Of a stretch of 64,000 nucleotides of DNA, positions 16,796 through 24,959 are shown piece after piece (the stretch's first letter is position 1; each line of letters begins with the position of its first letter). The position numbers and the translations under genes were made by a program. Source of the stretch: Panacagrimonas perspica (GTDB lineage Bacteria; Pseudomonadota; Gammaproteobacteria; Nevskiales; Nevskiaceae); NCBI RefSeq assembly GCF_004364935.1, contig NZ_SOBT01000009.1, positions 1,088,398-1,152,397 of the forward strand, read 5' to 3'. The notes under the pieces are model-generated. The model saw nothing but the letters and a program-made list of their open reading frames with translations. It searched no databases and had not been told where the DNA came from.

Positions 16796-16971
16796 CGGGT
16801 GGGGTCTCGTGATGGATGACGCGTGCCGCAAGCAATTCCAGAAGTCGTGCAGAGCGTGAGGGGCCGCATGGCACTATTCGGTGCCGGTCCGGGATTCATG
16901 CCGCGGATCGACCTCTTTTGGGAACGTCTGCTGACGACCGACTGAGCGTGCCGCGAATCGCTGGAGCCCCG

Positions 16972-18471
16972 ATGAAAGGAATCCGAGTTGCCGCGCTTCC
17001 GTTGTTGCTGCTCACGGCCTGTGCCTCGTTGAACGGGGAGGACGCGGACGTCGTCGACCCGTTCCAGGGATGGTTCGAGGAATTCCGCACCTGTCGGCAG
17101 GAGTACGCCGACATGGACGCGCGCGTGGAAGCAGCGGGGAAAGGCAACGGCGCCTATTACCGCGTCCCCGGTTATCCCTACTTCCGCACCGACCGGATCA
17201 CGGCATCGATGGCGCGCGAAGTCAGGACGATCGACGAGATCGGCGGCTGGATGCGGCGAATGCGCGAGTTCGATCAGGAAGCGCGCGACGTCGAGTATCG
17301 GAACCTCGGGTTCACCGCGCATCAGACGGCGGAGTCCAACCTGCGCTTTCACGGCTGCGGCGGTGCGCTCGCGGCCGTCGAATTCATGGACGATCCCGAT
17401 GCGCTGAAACGTCTCGTCGATGCCGTGCAGCCGCCTGACGAGTACTCGACGCTTCAGCGCATCGTCGGGCTCTACGCGGTCGACGCGCCGAGGATGAAGG
17501 CGCGCGTCGCGGCCTATCAGCACACGCTCGACGAGGCCTACCGGCAATCCCTCGTTCGCCGAAGCGGACAGGCAACGCCGACGCTGTGGAAGCCGCAACT
17601 CGAAGGCGACGTGTCGGACATCTCGAGTTTCGAAGTGGGTGCGATCACCGACGAACTCGGATTCCCCGCGCTCACCGACGGGCAGTGGCGAGCGCTGACC
17701 CTGGCGCATGCGCCGCATCTGCTGATCGAGACCGCGTCGGAGCACGATGTCCTCGCGCAGCCGGTCCTGACCGCATCGGGTGCCGCCGCAGAGATTTCGC
17801 AACACCGCGTTCACTACTACATCACCTTCACGCGCGTCGGCCACCGCGTGCTGCCGCAGTTCAATTACTTCTTCTGGTTTCGCGGTGAAGGCGAGGGAGC
17901 TCCACTCGACGGTTTCATCTGGCGGGTGACGCTGGATGGTGACGCGCATCCGCTCGTGTACGAGCGCATCCATACATCGGGCTACGGGCACGAGTGGTAT
18001 CCGGTCCAGCCTCTCGTATCGCGAGCGGGAGAGAATCTGGAAGAGCCTCCCGTCATCGCGCCGGAACCGGCACCCGGACGTCTTCCGACGCTGCGGCTCC
18101 AGGCCCATTCGCACGCCGTGCAGCGCGTGGCGGCGCTGTCGGATGTGGAAGGCGCCACGGAAAAGACGTACGAGATCGTGCGGCTGGAAGATCTCTTCAT
18201 GATGCCGTCGCCCTCGGGCGGAACGCAGAGCCTGTTCGGTCCCGACGGCCTGGTGAAAGGGCCCCATGGTCCCGATCCCATCGGTGGGCGATCCAGTGGC
18301 ATCCACGAGCCGGGTGCGTTGCGGCAGCTCGGTCGGCACGCCATCGCCCACGTCGGCCGCGCCCACTTCGACGATCCCTTCCTGCTCGAATCCGTGTTCC
18401 ACGTCCCCGAGCAAAGTCCGCTGCGGCCCATCGCGGGTCCGCTGTTCGATCGGTCCACGCTTTCCCGATAG
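16972..18471 (+). CDS. Unknown lipoprotein of the alkane island
   Basis: The 499-residue protein starts with a lipoprotein signal: positively charged MKGIR, a hydrophobic core and lipobox LTAC with the cysteine at residue 17, so it should be membrane-anchored facing the periplasm. GGAG at 16963-16966 supports ATG 16972. The body is water-soluble, with HYYITFTRVGHRVLPQFNYFFWF and HTSGYGHEWYPVQP as its most distinctive stretches. I do not recognise a family. It lies between the alcohol dehydrogenase and alkB1, so a role in hydrocarbon binding, uptake or surface adaptation is possible but unproven. Confidence 0.75.
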   Translation: MKGIRVAALPLLLLTACASLNGEDADVVDPFQGWFEEFRTCRQEYADMDARVEAAGKGNGAYYRVPGYPYFRTDRITASMAREVRTIDEIGGWMRRMREFDQEARDVEYRNLGFTAHQTAESNLRFHGCGGALAAVEFMDDPDALKRLVDAVQPPDEYSTLQRIVGLYAVDAPRMKARVAAYQHTLDEAYRQSLVRRSGQATPTLWKPQLEGDVSDISSFEVGAITDELGFPALTDGQWRALTLAHAPHLLIETASEHDVLAQPVLTASGAAAEISQHRVHYYITFTRVGHRVLPQFNYFFWFRGEGEGAPLDGFIWRVTLDGDAHPLVYERIHTSGYGHEWYPVQPLVSRAGENLEEPPVIAPEPAPGRLPTLRLQAHSHAVQRVAALSDVEGATEKTYEIVRLEDLFMMPSPSGGTQSLFGPDGLVKGPHGPDPIGGRSSGIHEPGALRQLGRHAIAHVGRAHFDDPFLLESVFHVPEQSPLRPIAGPLFDRSTLSR

Positions 18472-18608
18472 GGCGCTAACCCGCCGGGCGACCACGGCGC
18501 CGCCGGATAACGCCTTGATCCGGACACGAAAGAACGCGGCCCGTCGACGCCGCGACACCCTGTGGCCCGTCGTGCGTGAGTGTTTCCCCCGCTCGCCCGG
18601 CACCACAA

Positions 18609-18657
18609 AAGACCCTCCTTTCGAAAGGCGCGTGCGCACCGCGAATCGCCTCAAATA
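18609..18657 (+). promoter_or_regulatory. Alkane-island operator, copy C, upstream of alkB1
   Basis: AAGACCCTCCTTTCGA, A, AGGCGCG (18609-18632) contains the perfect palindrome CCTTTCGAAAGG. TCAAAT at 18651-18656, 18 bases after the element, could serve as -10. AlkB1 starts 111 bp downstream. This is the most symmetric of the six copies. Confidence 0.62.
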
Positions 18658-18743
18658 CCGAGCAGACTCCGAGGTGACAGGTCGCCTGCCCAGCGCAGCT
18701 TCGTCACCGGAAGGGGGCAATCGATGAGGCGGAGGAGCTAGCG

Positions 18744-20201
18744 ATGGATATGCGCGTGAACCCGGTGCCGGACCTGTCGTCGGCCGAAACGTACCGAGAC
18801 CCCAAGCGGCACGCGTGGTTGTTCTATCCGCTTTGGCTGCTGATGCCCGCGATCAGCATCGCGCTGGGATTGCAGACCGGACACACCGCGTGGTTCTGGC
18901 TCGTGCCAGCGTTCCTGTTCATCGGCATGCCGATCCTGGACCTGGTCATCGGCACCAGCACCCGAAACGCGCCCGAGCCGGCGGTGCCGCGGCTGGAATC
19001 CGATCCGTACTATCGATACCTCACCTACTTCTGCGTCGTCTTCCACTACCTCGCGTTGATCGTCGGTGCGTGGGCCGTGGCGACCCAGCCGCTCGACGTG
19101 CTCGGATACATCGGCGTCACGCTGTCCTGCGGACTGATCAGCGCGTACGGCATCGTCACGGCTCACGAACTGGGTCACAAGAAGGGCAGTCTCGAACGCT
19201 GGCTGTCGAAGTTCGCACTGGCGACCGGCGTGTACGGCCAGTACATGACGGATCACAACCGCGGCCATCATCGCGACGTGGCGACGCCGGAGGATTCCGG
19301 CTCCGCGCGCTTCGGCGAGAATTTTTACGCCTTCATGCTGATGCGCCAGTTGCCGCACAGCACCTTCAGCCGCCCCTGGCAGCTCGAAAAGGACCGCTTG
19401 TCCCGCAAGGGCAAGAGCGTGTGGTCGCTGGGCAACGAGTTCATCCAGCCCACGCTGATCTCGCTGGTCACCTACGGAATCCTGACGGCGATCTTCGGCC
19501 TCGCCGTCGTTCCTTACCTGGCCGCGGTGGCGTTCACCTCGTACTTCTTCCTGGCGATCATCGACTACATCGAGCACTACGGCCTGTTGCGCAAGAAGCT
19601 GCCCGATGGACGTTACGAGCGCGTGCGACCGGAGCATTCGTGGAACACCGACCACGTCGCCACGAACATCATGTACATGCACGCGCAGCGCCACTCGGAT
19701 CACCATGCGTATCCGACGCGTCGCTACCAGGTATTGCGCAGCTATCCGAACCTGCCGACGCTGCCCAATGGCTATCCGGGCATGTTCTGGCTCGCGATGT
19801 TTCCGCCGCTGTGGCGCGCGGTGATGCACCCGCGAATACTGCAGATGTATGACTTCGATCTGAACAGGATCAACCTCGATCCAGGCAAGCGCGACGCGCT
19901 GTTCAAGAAGTACTCGCGCGTTCCTGACGCGTCCAAGGCGCTGCCGGCTGCAGCGCCTGCGCAAGCAGCGTCGTCGCCGACTGCCAGCGTCTCCGTGACG
20001 GCGAACGCAGCGCCGAAGTCCTACAAGTGCCCCGGGTGTGGCTACACCTATCGGGAAGCCAACGGCGATGCGTCGCAGGGTTTCGCAGCAGGCACGCGCT
20101 GGGCACAGATCCCTTTCACGTGGTCGTGCCCCGACTGCGCGGTGCGGGACAAGGTGGATTTCGTCGAGGTGCATCCCGCGCGCGCGAACGTCCACGCATG
20201 A
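18744..20201 (+). CDS. alkB: Alkane 1-monooxygenase with fused C-terminal rubredoxin (copy 1)
   Basis: The 485-residue integral membrane protein has the AlkB histidine boxes HELGHKK (141-147), HNRGHHR (171-177) and QRHSDHHAY (315-323), plus the AlkB signature DYIEHYG (274-280). These bind the diiron centre that hydroxylates terminal methyl groups. Hydrophobic segments lie around 25-70, 95-140 and 235-275. After a linker rich in Ala and Pro (about 395-425) comes a rubredoxin domain with CPGCG and CPDCA, so electrons can be passed within one chain. GGAGGAGC precedes ATG 18744. Operator copy C lies upstream and an AlkS-like regulator follows. Substrate chain length cannot be judged. Confidence 0.95.
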   Translation: MDMRVNPVPDLSSAETYRDPKRHAWLFYPLWLLMPAISIALGLQTGHTAWFWLVPAFLFIGMPILDLVIGTSTRNAPEPAVPRLESDPYYRYLTYFCVVFHYLALIVGAWAVATQPLDVLGYIGVTLSCGLISAYGIVTAHELGHKKGSLERWLSKFALATGVYGQYMTDHNRGHHRDVATPEDSGSARFGENFYAFMLMRQLPHSTFSRPWQLEKDRLSRKGKSVWSLGNEFIQPTLISLVTYGILTAIFGLAVVPYLAAVAFTSYFFLAIIDYIEHYGLLRKKLPDGRYERVRPEHSWNTDHVATNIMYMHAQRHSDHHAYPTRRYQVLRSYPNLPTLPNGYPGMFWLAMFPPLWRAVMHPRILQMYDFDLNRINLDPGKRDALFKKYSRVPDASKALPAAAPAQAASSPTASVSVTANAAPKSYKCPGCGYTYREANGDASQGFAAGTRWAQIPFTWSCPDCAVRDKVDFVEVHPARANVHA

Positions 20202-20249
20202 AACGCAGCGGCACGCGATGAAACCGTCGCGCGCAGTCGACGGCTGGAG

Positions 20250-20277
20250 GCGGCGCGACAGCTGGACGTCGCGCCGC
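20250..20277. other. GC-rich hairpin between alkB1 and its regulator
   Basis: GCGGCGCGAC (20250-20259) pairs perfectly with GTCGCGCCGC (20268-20277) across an eight-base loop. No T-run follows, so it is not a classical terminator. It may stabilise alkB1 mRNA or reduce readthrough into the regulator gene. Confidence 0.55.
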
Positions 20278-20343
20278 GCATGCGTCTGTGCACGGGTGCA
20301 AGCAAGGCTCCTGCTCGAAGCCAGGCCATAGAAGGGTTCGCCG

Positions 20344-23067
20344 ATGAAGCCATCCGCTCAGCGCATTCTCAAGGCGAAGCGATGGGAGCTGTCCGAGGCC
20401 TTCTTCGAGCAGCCAAAACCCGTGGTCACGGTGACCGCGCCGGCCGGCTACGGAAAATCGACGCTGTTGTCGGAGTGGCGCAAGGACGTCGTCGCACGCG
20501 GATCCGAAGTCGTGTGGCTGGTCGTTGCCGAGGATGATCGCGACGGCGACAAGCTGACGATCGATCTTCTTCACGCCGTCGCTCCTGCGGATGCCCAGCG
20601 TAGCCAGATGCTGCTGGGCGGAGCGGGCACCAAGGGAAAGCGCGCCGTGATCATGGCGCTGCTCGCCGAGATCGCATCGCGCAGTCATCGCACCGTCCTG
20701 TTCATCGACGACATCCACTGGCTGGCGGACAGCGCGTCCGAACCGATCCTGCGCTTGCTGATCGCCAATCAGCCGAGGGGACTCGGCCTCGTTCTCAGTG
20801 GCAGAACACAGGAGTCCTCGCTGGTCAGCGAGGCGCTGCTGGAAGGACGCCTCACGCGATTCGCGTCGTCGCAGCTCGCGTTCGACGATGCCGAAGTGGC
20901 GGCTCTTCTGCGACAGCACGACGTCGATCCGCGCCCGGCGCTCGTCAACGGCATCGTCGAACGCACACACGGTTGGCCCGCGGTCATCCGCCTGATCGCG
21001 ATGACCTTGCAGGAGGATCCGCATCACCAGGACGCCTTCCTGCGCGGCATGGTGGATCGACGCCAGGCGCTGACGGAATACCTGAGCGATGTGCTGTTGT
21101 CGCGCCTGCCCGAGCGGTCCGCCACCTTTCTGCTCCGGATCTCGCTGCTGCGCCGTTTCAGCGTGAGCCTGGTGGCAGCGGCCACCGGCATGGCGGACGC
21201 GCGGAGTCTTCTCGATGACCTCGAGCGTCGGGCGCTGCCGTTCAGCCGCAGCGGAGATCCCGCGCTTCCGTATGCGCTGCATCCACTGGTCCGGGAGTTC
21301 CTGCTCGCGCGGGTGAATCGCGAGGACCCGGTCGCCATCGCGGAACAGAGCCGGCGCGCCCTCGAATGGATGGATGCCAACCGGCGAGTGGATGCTGCGA
21401 TCGACCTGAGCCTGGACGTCGGCGACATCGACGCGGCCGCCGCGCTGATCGATCGCTACTCGCGAATGGAGGCCCGCAACTACGGGCGGCATTCCACGTT
21501 CCTGTACTGGACCAACAAGCTGCCCCCCGAGCACCTGAACCGGTTTCCGAAGATCCAGTGCATCCGCGTGTGGTCGCTCAATGTCGTCCGACGCTATGGA
21601 GAGGCCGACGCGATCCTCCATGGCCTCGAAGCACAAGTCGCCGAGCAGAATTCGCGCGATGTCCTCGATCCTTCGTCGCAGCGGGACTACGTCGTCCGCG
21701 CGGTCGAGCTGGAGCGCTACATCCAGCTGACGTTGCGCGACCAGTGGGTTGGTCTCGCACCGAAGGTGCGCAACTGGATCGAGCGCTGGCCCGACAGCGA
21801 CAAGATGGACCTGGGCATCGCGCACGTCCTGATCGGATGCGGACTGAGTGCGAGCAGCGATTTCGAGGAAGCCCTGCACCACCTTCGGCTGGGCCAGCGC
21901 TACTGGCGTGAGGTCAAGGCGCACTACGTCGCGGCCTGGGCCGACATGTGGGCGGTCACGACGCTCGCCAAGCAGGGCCAGGTGCGACAGGCCCTCTACG
22001 AATGCGACGAGGCGGTCGCCGAAGTGGCGACGCATCTGGGCGGACAGACGCCCGCCGAGATCATGCTGCAGGCGATGCGGGGCTACCTGCTGTACGAGAT
22101 GAATCGCATCGACGAAGCAGGCGCGGCGCTGGAGTACGGACTCACCGCGCTCGTTGAGCAGTGCTCGGTCGACTCGCTGATCATGGGCTACGTGGCGCTG
22201 GCGCGTATCCAGAATTCGCAGGGATCGCAGATGGACGCCCTCGAGACGCTGGCCGAGGGCGAGGTGCTGGGCTGGGCGCACAATCTTCCGCGCCTGGCGA
22301 TCGCCGTCGCCGCCGAGCGCATCGACCTGCTGCTGCGCCACGGCGAGATCAACCAGGCGCTGGTGGTCTGGGACGATCTGAAATGCTCGGCATCGCGCAA
22401 GGCCGGCCGCGAGTTCGACAACGTCCTGCGTGACAAGGCGAGCCGCATCGAGGCGCGTGCGGCGCTGCTGACCAACCGGTCCGCCCGCGCGCTGGAACTG
22501 ATCGCACCGGCACTCGCGCACGCAGTCGAAACGCGGCAGCGCAGGAAGCAGGTCGAGCTGCTGCTGCTCAAGGCGATGGCGACACAGCAGGGAGATAACC
22601 TGCACGCCACGTTTGCGATCGTCCAGGAAGCGCTGGACGTCGCCATGTCGCAGGGCTACATCCGCGTGTTCGCCGACGAGGGACCGCCGCTGCAGCGCTT
22701 GCTGACGGCGTATCGCGAACAGCGTGGCGATGCGCTGAGTCCTGCGAGCGTGGCCTATCTGCAGCAGGTGCAGAAGGCCTTTGGTCCGCGCAGCGAAACC
22801 TCGAGTGAAGCGGGGACGGCGCCGATCGGGCAGGAGCTCACCACGCGTGAACTCAAGGTGTTGAGGAAGCTTCAGTCCGGGCTGTCGAATCGCGAGCTGG
22901 CGGACGTTCTCTTCATCACCGAAGGGACGCTCAAGTGGCACCTGCGGAACATCTACAGCAAGCTCGGCGTCGTGAGCCGGCTCGCCGCCGTCTCCGCCGC
23001 CCGCCAGATGGGACTGATCGCCGAGGAAGGCGAAAGCCGCAAGCCGGAACGCGCCTCGGCTCGATAG
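20344..23067 (+). CDS. AlkS/MalT-like (LAL) transcriptional activator, copy 1
   Basis: The 907-residue protein has a Walker A motif APAGYGKST (32-40) and Walker B LFIDDIHW (119-126). A long helical-repeat middle follows, and a C-terminal LuxR/GerE helix-turn-helix (LTTRELKVLRKLQSGLSNRELADVLF... WHLRNIYSKLGV). This is the architecture of MalT and of AlkS, the alkane-responsive activator of alk genes. It sits 142 bp downstream of alkB1 on the same strand, mirrored at the second locus (51043-55246). I infer that it senses alkanes or a product and activates promoters carrying the shared 24-bp element. That link is untested. Confidence 0.88.
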   Translation: MKPSAQRILKAKRWELSEAFFEQPKPVVTVTAPAGYGKSTLLSEWRKDVVARGSEVVWLVVAEDDRDGDKLTIDLLHAVAPADAQRSQMLLGGAGTKGKRAVIMALLAEIASRSHRTVLFIDDIHWLADSASEPILRLLIANQPRGLGLVLSGRTQESSLVSEALLEGRLTRFASSQLAFDDAEVAALLRQHDVDPRPALVNGIVERTHGWPAVIRLIAMTLQEDPHHQDAFLRGMVDRRQALTEYLSDVLLSRLPERSATFLLRISLLRRFSVSLVAAATGMADARSLLDDLERRALPFSRSGDPALPYALHPLVREFLLARVNREDPVAIAEQSRRALEWMDANRRVDAAIDLSLDVGDIDAAAALIDRYSRMEARNYGRHSTFLYWTNKLPPEHLNRFPKIQCIRVWSLNVVRRYGEADAILHGLEAQVAEQNSRDVLDPSSQRDYVVRAVELERYIQLTLRDQWVGLAPKVRNWIERWPDSDKMDLGIAHVLIGCGLSASSDFEEALHHLRLGQRYWREVKAHYVAAWADMWAVTTLAKQGQVRQALYECDEAVAEVATHLGGQTPAEIMLQAMRGYLLYEMNRIDEAGAALEYGLTALVEQCSVDSLIMGYVALARIQNSQGSQMDALETLAEGEVLGWAHNLPRLAIAVAAERIDLLLRHGEINQALVVWDDLKCSASRKAGREFDNVLRDKASRIEARAALLTNRSARALELIAPALAHAVETRQRRKQVELLLLKAMATQQGDNLHATFAIVQEALDVAMSQGYIRVFADEGPPLQRLLTAYREQRGDALSPASVAYLQQVQKAFGPRSETSSEAGTAPIGQELTTRELKVLRKLQSGLSNRELADVLFITEGTLKWHLRNIYSKLGVVSRLAAVSAARQMGLIAEEGESRKPERASAR

Positions 23068-23183
23068 CGCGAGCCGCGGGAAAACCATTCGCCTACGAAG
23101 ACCGCGTCCGTTCGGATGCGGTTTCGTCGTGCCTGTTGAGTAGGGTCTTCGCGATTTTTCCGTCCTCAAAAGGAGGGGATCCA

Positions 23184-23207
23184 AAGACCCTCCTTACGGC
23201 AGGCGCA
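23184..23207 (+). promoter_or_regulatory. Alkane-island operator, copy D, with upstream half-site
   Basis: AAGACCCTCCTTACGG, C, AGGCGCA matches the consensus with changes at the centre and last base. CAAAAGGAGGG just upstream (23168-23178) is an inverted half-site facing CCCTCCTTACGG, as in copy B. It precedes the DUF1329-like gene by 158 bp. No clear -10 is visible. The rest of the gap 23068-23365 holds nothing else I recognise. Confidence 0.52.
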
Positions 23208-23365
23208 ACGCCGATCCGTTTGTTCCAACGTCCCGCCGCGAAACACATCGCCGGTGGAGGCCTGCGATCGACAGTCGCCGGAATGCGATCCGGCGAGACG
23301 CAGGAGCAGCGAACAGCCGGAGCGGCGGAGATCCGCCCCCGCGATACATCAACGAGGAGAAGCGC

Positions 23366-24760
23366 ATGCGCATCAGAAAATATGATTTTGATTACAGCCG
23401 GCGATCGTTCATCGAGAAGGTGGCCAAGGGCACGGGAGCCGGTGTTCTCGCTCCGCTGTGGCCAACCATTGCCAACTCGGCCGACGACATCTCGAAAGCC
23501 TATCCCGACGAACTGCTGTCGATCGAGCTCTACACCAAGGGCAAGATCAAGCCCGGCGATCTGCTGACGCCGAACAACGTGGACGTCGTGAAGGATCTGC
23601 TGGATCCGATCGCCTACAAGCAGGTCAAGGAGCAGGGCCGCAAGATCTGGATCAAGGAGGCGACGAAGGACGTCACCTCGCTGTTCAACAACACGTACCT
23701 GGACATCACGCTCAAGAACAAGGGACGCGGAAAGTTCGGCCCCGACGGCAACGTCTGGACCGATGGCGAAGTCGGCAAGCACTGGGTCGGTGGTCTTCCG
23801 TTCCCCGACATCACCGAAGGCGCGCAGTGCATGGCCAATCTCTGCGGGAACTGGGGTCGCCACGACTACTCGCAGTACGCCATCCCGAGCTACTCGCTGG
23901 ATCCGGGCGGCGACGACGCGTACTTCCACGAATTCGTCTGGACCGAGCTGCAGGTCACGGGCCGCAACGACGGCACCGTCTACAACAACTTCAGCGACAA
24001 GCTGCGCTACAACACGGTGTTCTTCACCGCTCCGAACGACACGAAGGGTTCGTCGTTCCTGTCGGTGTGGTACTACGATCAGCGCAAGTTTCCGGATCTC
24101 TACGGATACTTCCCGGCGTTCAAGCGTGTTCGCCAGTTCCCGACGAACCAGCGCTTCGAGCCGCTGGTGCCCGGCATCACGCTGTTCCTGTCGGACGCGT
24201 GGGGCGCCGGCGACCCGATGCTCACCTGGGGCGATTTCAAGATCGTCGAGCGCAAGCCGTTTCTCGGCGCGGTATCCGGAAGCCACAACTGGTACGGCGC
24301 GGGCAAGTCGCCGAACTGGGAGCCGCCGCGCAACGGCGGACCGAAGGGCAAGACGTTCTGGGACACGACGTTCGAGCTGATCCCGGAAGCGATCGTGTGG
24401 GATTCGGCACCGACCGGATATCCGCGTTCGCCGGTCGGCCGCCGCCGCGAATGGATGGACGCCCGCAACGGCATGATGATCAGCCAGGTCACCTACGACC
24501 GGCGCGGCGGAATCTGGAAGCAGTTCGAGCCCGGCTTCGGTCAGTTCAAGAACGAAAAGGGCGCGTACAAGGACAAGAAGGGATATCCCGACTGGTCGTG
24601 GCTGTACTGCACGATCCACGACATCCAGACCAATCGCATGACGCTGCTGCGTCACAGCGAGAAGGTGAAGTCCGGCTATGCCAGCCGGTACGACGATGGT
24701 GGTGAGGACGTCTACAACAAGTACATGACCAGCTCGGCGATCAACCGTCTCGGTCTGTAA
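23366..24760 (+). CDS. Tat-exported DUF1329-like protein
   Basis: The 464-residue product carries a twin-arginine signal SRRSFIEK at residues 11-18, followed by a short hydrophobic stretch ending near ANSADD, so it is likely exported folded. The mature part resembles the DUF1329 family, whose members often sit beside DUF1302 proteins and RND exporters in steroid or hydrocarbon loci and are related to LolA/LolB-like lipid-binding folds. Here no DUF1302 or RND partner is present. Operator copy D precedes it and a strong terminator follows, so it is probably a single-gene unit of the alkane regulon. A periplasmic hydrophobe carrier is a reasonable guess. Confidence 0.72.
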   Translation: MRIRKYDFDYSRRSFIEKVAKGTGAGVLAPLWPTIANSADDISKAYPDELLSIELYTKGKIKPGDLLTPNNVDVVKDLLDPIAYKQVKEQGRKIWIKEATKDVTSLFNNTYLDITLKNKGRGKFGPDGNVWTDGEVGKHWVGGLPFPDITEGAQCMANLCGNWGRHDYSQYAIPSYSLDPGGDDAYFHEFVWTELQVTGRNDGTVYNNFSDKLRYNTVFFTAPNDTKGSSFLSVWYYDQRKFPDLYGYFPAFKRVRQFPTNQRFEPLVPGITLFLSDAWGAGDPMLTWGDFKIVERKPFLGAVSGSHNWYGAGKSPNWEPPRNGGPKGKTFWDTTFELIPEAIVWDSAPTGYPRSPVGRRREWMDARNGMMISQVTYDRRGGIWKQFEPGFGQFKNEKGAYKDKKGYPDWSWLYCTIHDIQTNRMTLLRHSEKVKSGYASRYDDGGEDVYNKYMTSSAINRLGL

Positions 24761-24805
24761 GCCGATGTCCTGATCGAGGTTCTGGCGAAGCAGGTGATGG
24801 CAAAG

Positions 24806-24833
24806 GCCCGGGCTGAAACGCCCGGGCTTTTTT
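24806..24833 (+). terminator. Intrinsic terminator after the DUF1329-like gene
   Basis: GCCCGGGC (24806-24813) pairs with GCCCGGGC (24820-24827) around a six-base loop and is followed by six Ts. It separates the DUF1329-like transcript from the acyl-CoA synthetase unit. Confidence 0.92.
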
Positions 24834-24860
24834 GCTGATGCGCTCTTCTTCCCCTTCCGC

Positions 24861-24884
24861 AAAGCCCTCATTTCGACAGGCGCG
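24861..24884 (+). promoter_or_regulatory. Alkane-island operator, copy E
   Basis: AAAGCCCTCATTTCGA, C, AGGCGCG lies 28 bp after the terminator and 75 bp before the acyl-CoA synthetase. With the terminator upstream, the downstream gene needs its own promoter, which supports a promoter function here. No clear -10 hexamer is seen. Confidence 0.55.
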
Positions 24885-24959
24885 AATCCGTCGCGTGGTC
24901 GGCAAGCTCGTTGGAGAACCGCGACCGATCGCGGTCGATCGATCGCCGGATACGGATGC

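Noticed and set aside
16905-16930. CGACCTCTTTTGGGAACG before the lipoprotein as another operator copy
   Set aside because: It lacks the AGGCGCG end and matches the core poorly.
20250-20277. Intrinsic terminator after alkB1
   Set aside because: The stem is perfect but no T-run follows, so it is listed only as a hairpin.
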